From Oscillatoriaceae cyanobacterium M7585_C2015_266 (GTDB taxonomy: Bacteria > Cyanobacteriota > Cyanobacteriia > Cyanobacteriales > Oscillatoriaceae): a stretch of 53,290 nucleotides of DNA. Numbering within the stretch: the stretch's first letter is position 1; every line of letters starts with the position of its first letter. Below the pieces are notes generated by a model, which worked only from the letters and a program-made list of their open reading frames with translations, had not been told where the DNA came from and did not search any database. The position numbers and the translations under genes are program-made. Below, in pieces: positions 36,453 to 45,883 of the stretch. The stretch spans positions 1-53,290 of the forward strand of contig DVEG01000007.1 of assembly GCA_015295835.1 (NCBI GenBank), read 5' to 3'.

Positions 36453-37439
36453 CTATTGGGAATTGCGGATAGTTTTAGTAGGGAGGTGCGGCGAAATTCC
36501 GCTAAGTTTGAGAACGTCGGTTAAGCTGCTACAGTAGGTAGGCATTCCAAAACTAGCTGGGCTGACAGCATTTTCATAAGTGAAGTGGCGATAGCGCATG
36601 CAAAATCTATCCCAAGGGCTCATCTCAATGCGAAATAGTGCGATTAACAAATCTGCCAGCCAAGGATAAAGTGGAATGCGAAAATATATTTTTTTATTAA
36701 AATAAGCGCAAACTTCTTCAACGGCTTGGTTGACGGTGATGGGAGTTCCTCCTAAAACAAATTGCCGAGGTTGCTGTGTTTGAGGAGGGTGAGCAATTAG
36801 GTAGAGTGTGATTTTGGCAATATCTTGTGCGTGGATAAAGTGGAAGCTTCCGTCTGCTTTGAAAAAACGTATTATATTTATCCACCTAGCAACATCGGGC
36901 AAGCCGGCAGAAAGGTGGGAATAAGGATGGCGCTCATCTCCTCCGAATACGAGGGTGGGAAAGAGGGTGGTGACTTTTTTAGCTATGGGTAATCGCGAAA
37001 ATTGCCGAATGCACTCGTATTTGGAGCGGATATAGTCTGTTCCCAAATGTGCGGCTTCTTTGAGCAGTTGGTTTTTGCGATCGAGAATACTAGCGGTTGA
37101 AAAATAAATTACCTGTTCGCAAACATCCGGATCGAGTAAGTTCATTACTCGCAGTGTTTTGCTGATATTGACATCAAAAACTTCTCGCGCTCCTCCCCAA
37201 GCAGTGGCTGCCAAAATGGCCACGTCCATTGTTTTCAGAAGGTTGGATATGTGGTCAATATCCCGTAAGTCGCCCTCTAGAATGGTTATTCCAGGGCGGG
37301 CTAAACAATCATATTTGATTTTGCTCGGGTTTCTAACTAGCAAAAACAGTTCGTGATTGGTTTGCTTGATTAGGGCTTCGGTGATGTAGTGACCTATACA
37401 GCCACTTGCGCCAGTCACAAAAATCCGCTTGGGGGTCAT
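36453..37439 (-). CDS. NAD-dependent epimerase/dehydratase family protein
   Basis: An extended short-chain dehydrogenase of 328 residues with the N-terminal Rossmann signature FVTGASGCIGHYI (GxxGxxG) and a YxxxK active pair in DYIRSKYE. DLRDIDHISNLL corresponds to the nucleotide-ribose region. The C-terminal part (RIPLYPWLADLLIALFRI, hydrophobic) is less typical and may associate with membranes. Substrate unknown; roles in sugar-nucleotide or lipid metabolism are possible. It faces gap1 tail to tail and is downstream of hemE on the same strand, past a strong hairpin, so it may have its own promoter. Confidence 0.85.
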   Translation of the reverse strand: MTPKRIFVTGASGCIGHYITEALIKQTNHELFLLVRNPSKIKYDCLARPGITILEGDLRDIDHISNLLKTMDVAILAATAWGGAREVFDVNISKTLRVMNLLDPDVCEQVIYFSTASILDRKNQLLKEAAHLGTDYIRSKYECIRQFSRLPIAKKVTTLFPTLVFGGDERHPYSHLSAGLPDVARWINIIRFFKADGSFHFIHAQDIAKITLYLIAHPPQTQQPRQFVLGGTPITVNQAVEEVCAYFNKKIYFRIPLYPWLADLLIALFRIEMSPWDRFCMRYRHFTYENAVSPASFGMPTYCSSLTDVLKLSGISPHLPTKTIRNSQ

Positions 37440-37494
37440 GGATGCAAGCTATAAGGAAAAGTAATACAAAAAAGTAATACAAAATTAATGCGCA

Positions 37495-37542
37495 AAAAGT
37501 GAGAAGGTATTTTAAGTTTTTCGCTTATCACTTCTCACTTTT
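37495..37542 (-). terminator. 12-bp perfect inverted repeat after hemE
   Basis: AAAAGTGAGAAG (37,495-37,506) pairs exactly with CTTCTCACTTTT (37,531-37,542), with a 24-nt loop. It lies 30 nt after the hemE stop and the leftward transcript would end in UUUUU. Probably terminates hemE and separates it from the epimerase gene. Confidence 0.65.
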
Positions 37543-37572
37543 CTATTTGTTTTTCACTGGTTGAGGTGCGGT

Positions 37573-38637
37573 TTAGGCGCTCCCGGCGAGCAATTCATCG
37601 GCATGCTTGGCTGTCTCGAAGAAGAAAGCTACGTTTTCCTCTGGAGTTGTCGGTAAAACCCCGTGCCCTAAGTTAAGGATATGACCGCGTAAGCCGGCTT
37701 TACGAATTGTTTCTATAATCCGATCACGGATAAAATCTTTGGAACCAAACAGGGCGCAGGGGTCAATATTCCCTTGCACACCTATATTAGCCCCTAACCG
37801 AGTCCGGGCTTCCGCCATGTCAACCGTCCAATCGATGCTGACGATATCGACGCCAGATAGTGCCATGCGTTCTAATATTCCTGCACTGCCGTAAATATAA
37901 AGTATTAGCGGCGTATCAGGGTGAATTGCTTTGACTTGTGAGATGACTCGCTGTTGGTAAGGCAGGGCAAAGGTTTCATAATCTTGTGGGCTTAACTGCC
38001 CCGCCCAGGAATCGAAGATCTGTACGACTTGGGCGCCAGATTCGATTTGATAGCAGGTGTAGATGGCGATCGCATCGGCTAGTTTACTTAAGAATTTGTG
38101 CAGTATCGTCGGCTCGTTGAAAGCCATACTTTTAATCACTGTATAATCTTTAGAAGACTTACCTTCGATCGCGTAGGCGGCAAGAGTCCACGGAGCTCCG
38201 ACAAACCCCAGTACTGTTGCGCGCTCGCCCACTTCTCGCCGCAATATTTGCAATATTTCTCTAATAAACGGCATTGAGACTTCCGGTTCTAGAGGGCGAA
38301 GATTTTCAATTTGTTCAAGAGTGCGGATAGGCGGCTGAATGATTGGTCCCTTACTTTCCACGATATCAAAAGGAATACCAATTCCGGGCAGAGGAGTAAG
38401 AATATCCGAGAACAAAATCACCCCATCCGGTTGAAACGCTCGAAACGGTTGCAAAGATATTTCAACGGCGAGATCTACATTTTCCGAGCGTTCGCGAAAC
38501 GAAGGATATTTATCCCGCAATTCTCGATAAGCCTTCATATACCGCCCCGCCTGCCGCATCATCCATACTGGCGGACGATTTAATTTTTCACCACGAGCTG
38601 CCCTTAACAGATAGGGAATCTGCGTTGCTACAGCCAT
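37573..38637 (-). CDS. hemE: uroporphyrinogen decarboxylase
   Basis: HemE converts uroporphyrinogen III to coproporphyrinogen III in haem and chlorophyll synthesis. The 354-residue protein has the family landmarks: [20 protein letters not shown], in which the conserved Arg residues bind the substrate carboxylates, [13 protein letters not shown] with the catalytic Asp, [19 protein letters not shown] and [16 protein letters not shown]. The start is ATG 38637 ([16 protein letters not shown]). It is isolated from its neighbours by more than 130 bp on each side and by a hairpin downstream. Nothing unusual. Confidence 0.97.
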   Translation of the reverse strand: MAVATQIPYLLRAARGEKLNRPPVWMMRQAGRYMKAYRELRDKYPSFRERSENVDLAVEISLQPFRAFQPDGVILFSDILTPLPGIGIPFDIVESKGPIIQPPIRTLEQIENLRPLEPEVSMPFIREILQILRREVGERATVLGFVGAPWTLAAYAIEGKSSKDYTVIKSMAFNEPTILHKFLSKLADAIAIYTCYQIESGAQVVQIFDSWAGQLSPQDYETFALPYQQRVISQVKAIHPDTPLILYIYGSAGILERMALSGVDIVSIDWTVDMAEARTRLGANIGVQGNIDPCALFGSKDFIRDRIIETIRKAGLRGHILNLGHGVLPTTPEENVAFFFETAKHADELLAGSA

Positions 38638-38949
38638 CTAAGTTTTCCCTTAATAATTTCTTACACGCCAAGCATCAGCTTACCATTCTAGCTTTCTCAT
38701 TTTTTATTTTCTTAAGAATTTTCCGTTTCTCGTCACCCCTCGACAGCAAACCACAAAATACAGCCCGCTTTCAACCACATTAATTATTGTTACATCTAAC
38801 TCAATAATACTAATTTTATGATATCTACAAACAAACCTACAAACTCTAGCTTATTTTTGTAGCAACGTGGGGGCGTTTGCTGAGGCTAAGGGAGAGATAA
38901 GAAATAGAACAGTATTTTCTGTCTCTTTTCCCCCTATAGTGCTATCCCT
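38638..38949 (-). other. intergenic between pyk and hemE
   Basis: 312 bp between two leftward genes. It should hold the hemE promoter and the pyk terminator. Only an imperfect stem (AGAGATAAGAAA against TTTCTGTCTCT, 38,892-38,926) is visible just past pyk. No ORF, RNA gene or clear promoter found. Confidence 0.45.
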
Positions 38950-40371
38950 TTAGACAGCGTAGCTTTCGCCGATACGGTGAACCTTGATCAAATTAGTAAC
39001 CCCCGTAATCGGCAAAGGTAATCCGGCAATAATCACAACTATATCCCCGTGAGAGACATAGCCGTGCACCACTGCCGCCTTATCTACCATTGCAATCATT
39101 TCATCCGTATTAGAAACCTCTTGCAGCAGCAAGGATTCAACGCCCCAATAGAGAGCTAACCGGCGGCGAACTTCCTCAGAAGTAGTTACCGCAATCACAG
39201 GCAGGGGTTGACGGTACTTAGAAAGTACCCGCGCTGTAAAACCGTGTTCCGTAAAGCAGATAATTGCCTTAGCTTTGAGATTTTCTGCCAGTTGACAAGC
39301 CGCGTGAGCCACAGAATGAGAAATAAAGTGTTCCTTCACCCCATTTATATAACTGGGAGAACGAGTGAGACTGGCTTCAACGGTTTCGGCAATGCGAGCC
39401 ATAGTCTGTACCGCCAGCACCGGATATTTACCTACCGCTGTTTCCCCGGAAAGCATAAGAGCATCGGTGCCATCGAGTATGGCATTGGCGATGTCTGAAA
39501 CCTCTGCCCTTGTGGGCATGGGATTGTTAATCATCGATTCCAGCATTTGGGTAGCGGTAATTACGGGTTTAAGGTGAGCGCTGCAAGATTGAATAATCGA
39601 TTTTTGAATTAGGGGGACTTGTTCGATTGGCAGCTCTACGCCTAAATCCCCTCGTGCTACCATGATGGCGTCGGCGGTTCTGATGATGCTTTCAAGATCT
39701 TCGAGCGCTTCGTGACGCTCGATTTTAGCTATAACGTGTGTTGATTTTTCTTTGCGCCTGACTGCTCCTTTAACTTCTTTGACGTCGGAAGCTTCCCGTA
39801 CAAATGAGAGTGCTACATAATCGACTTCATTATTTAGCCCAAATTCTAAATCTTCAATATCTTTAAGTGTCAGGGCGGGAGCCGAAATCGAGGAATGACT
39901 GAGGTTAATCCCTTTGTGGCTTTTTAGCGGACCACCGTGTATTACTGTGCCGTAGATTTCTGTTCCTAGCACGCGATCTACACGGATGCGAATCAATCCG
40001 TCATTAATGAGAATTGGCTCGCCTTCTTTAACGTCTGATGCTAGCCCCTTATATGTACAACTAAACTTCTCAGCTGTACCCAGGACTTCTGTCATGGTAA
40101 TTATTGTTTTCTGCCCTGGAATCAGTTCTACACCTTCCTGCATCTCTCCTACCCGGATTTTAGGACCTTGTAGGTCTTGAATTATGGCCACGGGGCGTTT
40201 CAGTTCTTCACAGATTTGCCGGAGGGTGTGAATGTTGTTGAGGTGGGTTTTGTAGTCTCCGTGGGAAAAATTGAGGCGGGCTGCGTCCATACCCGCTTCT
40301 ACCATTGCTTTTAGGGTCTCGTAATCGGAACTGGCAGGACCAAGGGTGCAGATTATCTTGGTTTTACGCAT
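38950..40371 (-). CDS. pyk: pyruvate kinase
   Basis: Pyruvate kinase makes pyruvate and ATP from phosphoenolpyruvate. The 473-residue protein shows KTKIICTLGPASSDYETLKAMVEAG, MDAARLNFSHGDY, the active-site block VIAKIERHEALEDLESII with the catalytic Lys, MVARGDLGVELP, TATQMLESMI and DGTDALMLSGETAVGKYP. The C-terminal regulatory domain is of normal length with no extra PEP-utilising domain. The start is ATG 40371; the SD is weak. It supplies the NifJ substrate, though it is 28 kb away from nifJ. Confidence 0.97.
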   Translation of the reverse strand: MRKTKIICTLGPASSDYETLKAMVEAGMDAARLNFSHGDYKTHLNNIHTLRQICEELKRPVAIIQDLQGPKIRVGEMQEGVELIPGQKTIITMTEVLGTAEKFSCTYKGLASDVKEGEPILINDGLIRIRVDRVLGTEIYGTVIHGGPLKSHKGINLSHSSISAPALTLKDIEDLEFGLNNEVDYVALSFVREASDVKEVKGAVRRKEKSTHVIAKIERHEALEDLESIIRTADAIMVARGDLGVELPIEQVPLIQKSIIQSCSAHLKPVITATQMLESMINNPMPTRAEVSDIANAILDGTDALMLSGETAVGKYPVLAVQTMARIAETVEASLTRSPSYINGVKEHFISHSVAHAACQLAENLKAKAIICFTEHGFTARVLSKYRQPLPVIAVTTSEEVRRRLALYWGVESLLLQEVSNTDEMIAMVDKAAVVHGYVSHGDIVVIIAGLPLPITGVTNLIKVHRIGESYAV

Positions 40372-40651
40372 GAGAGGTGTTTTTAAAGTATTTTTTACAT
40401 GTAAAAGGTATTATGCTGAATAACACACCCTGGGTCTGGATTGACTGAAGCATTTTTACAAGTTTAGTTATGTGCTGCCATGCTTACGATTTTAGTGTGC
40501 TTTTTATGGAAATGTCTGTAACCGAGAATACTTGTGGGTGGTTATTTCTATGGCCATAAACTGGTCTACAGGCGGTGCGAATTTATTGTCAGGGGATTTT
40601 TGAGTTCTGATGGGCTATTTTTTGTTTGTTATTTTAGTGGTTAAATTAGCT

Positions 40652-42652
40652 TTAAGAAGGCTGGTGAAGTCTGACGCTGTTTTCTATTAATTCTAATATT
40701 TTGAGAATTCGAGTGGCTGCGTGGTATGATTCTTTGATTAATTCTTCACGCTCTTGTTGGCTGTCTACCATGTTGTCAACTAGCAATTTCAGGAAACCAA
40801 TCATGGGGTTGAGGCGACTGCGCACTTCGTAGGAGGCTTTGACTAGGGCTTTCTCGCGGTTGGTTTCGTCGAGAAATTGCATTGAGTACAAGCGTGTGTA
40901 ATAGCCGCCTTTACGTAGTAGTTCTTCGTGAGAACCTATTTCAACTACTTGACCTCGATCTAAGACGGCAATTTGATGGGCTTTTTGTATTGTTGAAAGG
41001 CGGTGGGCAATTACGAGGGTGGTGCGATCGCGGCTTAGTTCTTCTATGGCTAGTTGTACTAGCCTTTCTGAAACGGTATCTAAGGCGCTTGTTGCTTCGT
41101 CTAGAATTAATATTTCTGGGTTTTGTAATAGAGCACGTGCGATCGCAATTCTTTGTCGCTGCCCTCCCGATAGCAATACGCCGCGATCGCCTATTATTGT
41201 TTCTAAACCCTGTGGCAATTCTTCTATAAATTCTAACGCATTTGCTCGTTGCGCTGCCTCTATAATTTCTTCTTCTGTTGCCTCCGGGCGAGCGTAGGCT
41301 ATATTATTCCTTACAGTGTCATTAAACAAGAAAGTTTCTTGACTTACTATTCCCATCGCATTTCTTAAAGTTTTTATGTCAAATTGCCGTACGTCTATCC
41401 CGTCAATGAGAATGCAGCCAGAGGTGGGATCATAAAATCTTGGTAAAAGATCGGCTAAAGTTGACTTCCCTGCCCCTGAACTTCCAACTAATGCTAATGT
41501 CGTGCCGTATGGCAGAAATAAATTAATATCTCGGAGAACTAATTCTGAATGACCGGGATAAGCAAAGGATACATGATGAAAGCGAATACCTTCTCGCAAT
41601 TTTTTGTAGGGAATCGAACCGTTTTTCATAAATGGTTTGTTATCGCGCCGCAAAAAATCGTAGACGCTTTCTACACTAGCGGTAGTATTTGCTAGTTGCG
41701 ATCGCGCCCCATTTATCTGAGAAACCAGTGGCAGAAGTCGAAATAGCACTAATAAATAAGTGAGAAGAACTGCTGAAAGCGCTTCCACTTCCTCTGCAAA
41801 AAATATTCGACCTAGAAAAACTATTGCCAACAGTGCTATAATGCTAGTAACCTCTGTAACCGGAGCAATTAATCCGTAGGTAGCTTCGCAACGAAAATCT
41901 GCTTTTTCACGAACAGTAATTAAACGTTGTAATTGTTCGTATTCTTTTTCTTCGCTGCCTGTAGCTTTCACCAGTCGAATTCCGTTGAGCATTTCCATGA
42001 GTCTGACTGAATAAGCCGTAGAAGCTTCGGAAAGCTGCTTACCAAAAAACTTGGAAAGGGCGATCGCATACTGATTAACTATTACCACCACAGATAACAA
42101 TAATGTAGACGCTAACGTCAGTTGCCAAGAAATCGCTAGCAAGAGGCAAACAAACACTAAAACGGTGATAGCCGTTATCACTATTTGAATTAGAGTACCA
42201 ATCGCTGTTGCTGTTCGATTAACTTCTGCACCTAAGCGATTGATTAAATCTCCTACTTTCATCTTGGCGAAATAATCCAAGTCTACATCCAATAATAACC
42301 GTACCCCGGCTTTTCGCAAATCGGCAGTAAGCGATCGCGTTAGAGCACTTGACACCACAAGACTTGCATAACTGGCTATATTTTTTAATGCGATCGCAAC
42401 TACAATCGCTAAAGTCATTATTATCAATCGGTAATCTTCTGCCAGCCCTGCAAATGGAAACATCAGCCATTTAATAATATTCGGTGCCCCTTGTAAATCT
42501 AATGATTTATTTAAAAGACTGAGTATAATTGGGACAATCAATGTAGTACTGACACCATTAAAAACTGCGCCTGACAAACCTAAAATAATAGTTAATATAA
42601 TTTTAAACGGATATTGACGTGCAAATTTTAGTATGATTTTTTTTGCCGACAT
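40652..42652 (-). CDS. ABC exporter (MsbA/HepA-like) with histidine-kinase-like C-terminal tail
   Basis: A 666-residue half-transporter with an N-terminal six-helix domain (about 15-320; helices near IILTIILGLSGAVF, LAIVVAIALKNIASY, IVITAITVLVFVCLLLAI, IIALLAIVFLG). The nucleotide-binding domain has Walker A GSSGAGKST, signature LSGGQRQRIAIARALL, Walker B ILILDEATSALD and H-loop VIAHRLST. Unusually it continues after the ATPase with about 60 residues (ASYEVRSRLNPMIGFLKLL, then EEREELIKESYHAATRILKILELIE) that look like a DHp (HisKA) helix pair in which the phospho-His position reads Y or V. AGGA lies 9 nt before ATG 42652. It sits directly downstream of a glycosyltransferase, so lipid-sugar or polysaccharide export is plausible. 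Substrate unknown. Confidence 0.93.
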   Translation of the reverse strand: MSAKKIILKFARQYPFKIILTIILGLSGAVFNGVSTTLIVPIILSLLNKSLDLQGAPNIIKWLMFPFAGLAEDYRLIIMTLAIVVAIALKNIASYASLVVSSALTRSLTADLRKAGVRLLLDVDLDYFAKMKVGDLINRLGAEVNRTATAIGTLIQIVITAITVLVFVCLLLAISWQLTLASTLLLSVVVIVNQYAIALSKFFGKQLSEASTAYSVRLMEMLNGIRLVKATGSEEKEYEQLQRLITVREKADFRCEATYGLIAPVTEVTSIIALLAIVFLGRIFFAEEVEALSAVLLTYLLVLFRLLPLVSQINGARSQLANTTASVESVYDFLRRDNKPFMKNGSIPYKKLREGIRFHHVSFAYPGHSELVLRDINLFLPYGTTLALVGSSGAGKSTLADLLPRFYDPTSGCILIDGIDVRQFDIKTLRNAMGIVSQETFLFNDTVRNNIAYARPEATEEEIIEAAQRANALEFIEELPQGLETIIGDRGVLLSGGQRQRIAIARALLQNPEILILDEATSALDTVSERLVQLAIEELSRDRTTLVIAHRLSTIQKAHQIAVLDRGQVVEIGSHEELLRKGGYYTRLYSMQFLDETNREKALVKASYEVRSRLNPMIGFLKLLVDNMVDSQQEREELIKESYHAATRILKILELIENSVRLHQPS

Positions 42653-42717
42653 GCAGATTTCCTAAATGCTGATTTTTAAACAGAAAAATTTTTTTTATAA
42701 AATATGTTTTATATTTC

Positions 42718-43908
42718 TCACTTAAAAAAGCGGCTGGGCGAGTCCAGACTGGCAAGAACCGGTTCGAGCATTGCAGCCATAGCTCCAATACTATAACGTT
42801 CTATACATCTTTCTCTAGCTTTTTTGCCGCGCTCATTAGCAGAGGCTAAATTTTGAAAAATCAATTCAATCTGCTCCGCGAGTTGCTGTGGACAACTAGG
42901 TTCTACCAAATAGCCAGTTTCTCCTAATATTTCAGGAATATCTCCCACCCGTGTTGCCAAAACTGGCTTAGCCATTGCCATACCATCAGTAAGTTTCAGG
43001 GGAAACTGTGCCCTAGCAATTGGGGTATCTCGCTGGGGAACAACTATAACGTGTGCTGCTGCGATTATTTCCGGCATTTGCTCTACGGGCATAGGCGGCA
43101 ACTTAATAATCCAGCGCCCCCACTTTACCATCAGTTGCTCGTCGTAGTCATCATAAGGATTACCGCCGACAATTACCAGTCTTAAATCCGGTTGATTGAG
43201 GTAATCAAGGGCTATTAAAATATCCTCAATACCTTTGTGGGGGCGAGGAGCTCCTGGAAACATCAGCACTCGATATTGCGAGAGAGCATAATTCTTTCGG
43301 CTGGTGTCTGGATCGAATTTAGCCGGATCAAATAGTTCGGTATCTTTCCCGTTGGGTAGGTATGTGCCCCCGAAGCGTTGTTGTAAAAATTGTGTGTGCA
43401 CTGTAACGGCATCAGCACGGTTTACTAACTTCTCCATCCATTGCAGGTAAAGGGGATGAGTAGGATTCCGCAAAGCACCGTCTTTTTTAAGGATGTCTCT
43501 AGCTAGTTGCTTTAAGGTAGGATGGTACTGCCAGGAGTCGCCCCCGTGCCAACTTAGTTCCCAGTCGTCAATATCGAGGATAACTGGCTTGCAAGCGCTC
43601 AATTTTTTTAGCAAAGCAATACCAAAGCTAGTGGGTAGAGGTTTTACCGCATAGATAATATCGCCGTCAATTTTACCCAGCAGTTGCATTGCCGATACCA
43701 AAATTTGGGGATAATTTCCGCCGCGCACCCAGTCTAGAAATAATTGCTGGGGGGGAAGAGGATATATCCCTCCCTCAAACAGAAATCCCAAAATTTTTAC
43801 TTCACAGTGCAATTTTTGTAAAACTTGACCTAGTAGGTAAGCGCGCTCTATTCCACCTTTGCAAAACGTCGGCGAAAGGATGGTAACTTTTAATTTTTTT
43901 TTATTCAT
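42718..43908 (-). CDS. GT4-type glycosyltransferase
   Basis: A two-domain GT-B glycosyltransferase of about 396 residues. N-terminal TILSPTFCKGGIERAYLLGQVL is the GT4-type acceptor loop. The C-terminal half has RVLMFPGAPRPHKGIEDILIAL, LRLVIVGG and the nucleotide-sugar contact EX7E-like region (LKLTDGMAMAKPVLATRVGDIPEILG). I prefer ATG 43908 (NKKKLKVTILSPTFC) over the TTG at 43929; no clear SD. Acceptor and donor are unknown. The ABC exporter follows after 65 bp, forming a probable two-gene surface-glycan or glycolipid unit. Confidence 0.9.
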   Translation of the reverse strand: MNKKKLKVTILSPTFCKGGIERAYLLGQVLQKLHCEVKILGFLFEGGIYPLPPQQLFLDWVRGGNYPQILVSAMQLLGKIDGDIIYAVKPLPTSFGIALLKKLSACKPVILDIDDWELSWHGGDSWQYHPTLKQLARDILKKDGALRNPTHPLYLQWMEKLVNRADAVTVHTQFLQQRFGGTYLPNGKDTELFDPAKFDPDTSRKNYALSQYRVLMFPGAPRPHKGIEDILIALDYLNQPDLRLVIVGGNPYDDYDEQLMVKWGRWIIKLPPMPVEQMPEIIAAAHVIVVPQRDTPIARAQFPLKLTDGMAMAKPVLATRVGDIPEILGETGYLVEPSCPQQLAEQIELIFQNLASANERGKKARERCIERYSIGAMAAMLEPVLASLDSPSRFFK

Positions 43909-43976
43909 AACGGGCAAAAATACATACAATTAAGTCTCTCTGTCGGCAGGCAACCCCTTTGGTTTGGGCTATAAGG

Positions 43977-44186
43977 CTATAAATCAATGATTTTCATACG
44001 TCTCATTTGGATGTGGTCAAAGATGCGGTTAATTTGACGACGATCATCGTCAGTGAGGTTAAAATCTGAAAGGATGGCAGAAGTTAACTGTAGGTGTTCC
44101 TGACGGGTAATTTCACCGACGGTGAGAATTTTGTCGATCAACTGGGGAATTGTTAAGTTTAATTTACTCTGAGATGTGCGTACCAT
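43977..44186 (-). CDS. small conserved cyanobacterial protein of unknown function
   Basis: A 69-residue helical protein with the phrases LTSAILSDFNLTDDDRRQINRIFDHIQ and a Lys/Arg-rich end. I recognise it as a widespread cyanobacterial hypothetical from memory, without an assigned role. The start is ATG 44186, and it is divergent from gloB. The many charged residues and predicted helices suggest a soluble adaptor or regulator, but nothing more can be said. Confidence 0.85.
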   Translation of the reverse strand: MVRTSQSKLNLTIPQLIDKILTVGEITRQEHLQLTSAILSDFNLTDDDRRQINRIFDHIQMRRMKIIDL

Positions 44187-44379
44187 AGCTCAGTGCTGAA
44201 TTCTGAGTAAGCAGTAGTTATTGCGAAAATCCACTACCCACGCGGTAGGAAGCAATACTCTGTAAGAATATTTTAAGAAGCTCTAACAATCGCAGCGGGG
44301 TTTTTTTCGCCCCCTATGCGCTCGCCCAAAACCAGAATTTTTTACTGCTTCTGCCGCCAGATTCAGGAGGTTGTCAATA

Positions 44380-45153
44380 ATGCAGGTTTATCGACTCAGC
44401 GCACTTACCGACAACTATATTTTTTTATTGCACGATCCCAAAACCAAAAGCGCCGCTGTTGTAGACCCCGCTGAAGCCTCCCCGGTATTGCAGCAATTAC
44501 ACGCCCTGGACGCGGAGCTTGTGGCCATTTTTAATACACACCACCATAGCGATCATGTCGGCGGTAATCGTCAATTGATGCAACACTTCCCGAATGTGCG
44601 CATCTTTGCATCGGCTGAAGATCGGGGAAGAATACCTGGACAACAGGTATTTTTGCAAGAAGGTGCACGCGTCTGTTTCGGCGAGCGCACAGCAGTTGTC
44701 CTGTTTGTACCGGGTCACACTCGCGCCCACATCGCTTATTATTTTTTGCCCACCTCAGACGGAGAAGCTGGCGATTTATTTTGTGGTGACACCCTGTTTG
44801 CTGGAGGCTGCGGCAGACTTTTTGAAGGCACCCCAGCTCAAATGGTAGCCTCTCTGAGCAAATTACGTGCTTTGCCTGATAATACTAACGTCTGGTGTGC
44901 CCATGAATACACTCTGAAAAATCTGCAATTTGCCCTCACGGTTGATGGGCAAAACCCAGATTTGCAAGCTCGCTTTCAGGAAGTCAAGGCAGCCCGCAGC
45001 CGCAATCAACCAACTGTACCCTCCCTCCTCGGCGTAGAAAAGCGCACTAATCCGTTTTTACGCTGGGATGAGCCGGCTGTACAAGCTGCCGCTAATAGTA
45101 CTGATCCTGTACAGACTTTTGCCCGCATCCGGGGCATGAAGGATCGGTTTTAA
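44380..45153 (+). CDS. gloB: hydroxyacylglutathione hydrolase (glyoxalase II)
   Basis: A metallo-beta-lactamase-fold hydrolase of 257 residues that converts S-lactoylglutathione to lactate in methylglyoxal detoxification. Metal motif THHHSDH (residues 53-59), [29 protein letters not shown] and the C-terminal substrate region ([24 protein letters not shown]) all fit the family. AGGAGG lies 9 nt before ATG 44380. Length is typical. Glycolysis makes methylglyoxal, so it fits the dark-metabolism theme but is a housekeeping gene. Confidence 0.95.
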   Translation: MQVYRLSALTDNYIFLLHDPKTKSAAVVDPAEASPVLQQLHALDAELVAIFNTHHHSDHVGGNRQLMQHFPNVRIFASAEDRGRIPGQQVFLQEGARVCFGERTAVVLFVPGHTRAHIAYYFLPTSDGEAGDLFCGDTLFAGGCGRLFEGTPAQMVASLSKLRALPDNTNVWCAHEYTLKNLQFALTVDGQNPDLQARFQEVKAARSRNQPTVPSLLGVEKRTNPFLRWDEPAVQAAANSTDPVQTFARIRGMKDRF

Positions 45154-45295
45154 AAAATACTAGAATTGGTAGGGTACCGCTGAAATTACTCATGTCTCAT
45201 GCCCTACCTCTTGCGCTCGCTACCTAATTTTAGCTATGATATGATGTTCCGATTTATATTTTAGCTCCCCTCGGAAGAGGAAAACGGTAAAGACC

Positions 45296-45754
45296 ATGCC
45301 AAAACGTATAGAATTAGTTTTGACACAAGATGTAAAAAAACTGGGGAAAACTGGCGACTTGGTTGAAGTAGCTCCTGGATACGCTCGCAATTATCTGATT
45401 CCTAAGGGAATGGCAGTTATTGCTACCCCCGGAATTCTTAAGCAAGTAGAGCGCCGCCGCGAACTAGCTAAGCAACGGCTTCTGGAAGAGAAGCAAAAAG
45501 CCGAAGAACTTAAAAAGGCGATCGAAAACGTCGGCGTCTTTACTATTCAAAAGCAAGTAGGTGAAAAAAATGCCATTTTCGGAACAGTCACGAATCAAGA
45601 AGTGGCAGATGCAATTTTGGCAAACATCAATCAAGAAGTGGATCGTCGGGGTATTACTCTCCCAGATATTCGCAAACTGGGCACCTACAAAGCCGAAATA
45701 AAATTGCATCCCGAAGTAATTGCTGTGGTAGATATTCAAGTGGTGCCTCTGTAA
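45296..45754 (+). CDS. rplI: ribosomal protein bL9
   Basis: A 152-residue L9 with the classic N-terminal domain ([38 protein letters not shown]), long central helix ([21 protein letters not shown]) and C-terminal domain ([17 protein letters not shown]). ATG 45296 follows a purine-rich SD region (GAAGAGG). It precedes dnaB, a common bacterial pairing. It binds 23S rRNA near the L1 stalk. Confidence 0.98.
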   Translation: MPKRIELVLTQDVKKLGKTGDLVEVAPGYARNYLIPKGMAVIATPGILKQVERRRELAKQRLLEEKQKAEELKKAIENVGVFTIQKQVGEKNAIFGTVTNQEVADAILANINQEVDRRGITLPDIRKLGTYKAEIKLHPEVIAVVDIQVVPL

Positions 45755-45767
45755 TATTCTGCGTATA

Positions 45768-45873
45768 ATTTTAGATTTTAGATTTTGGATAAAAAATTGT
45801 CAGTCGCAGGCGGTTGACGACGCATTGCCTCTTCTCGACAAAAAATCTAAAATCTAAAATCTAAAATCTAAAA
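45768..45873. repeat. inverted array of AAAATCT heptamers between rplI and dnaB
   Basis: The left arm (45,768-45,786) is two and a half copies of ATTTTAG; the right arm (45,842-45,873) is four and a half copies of AAAATCT. The arms are complementary, giving a long A/U stem with an internal TGTC/GACA helper stem. It may serve as the rplI terminator or as dnaB leader structure. Heptamer STRR arrays are typical of filamentous cyanobacteria. Confidence 0.8.
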
Positions 45874-45883
45874 GATAAGCACC

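Noticed and set aside
44281-44330. GGGG-U7-CCCC hairpin as terminator
   Set aside because: Only four base pairs and located in the gloB leader; too weak to call.
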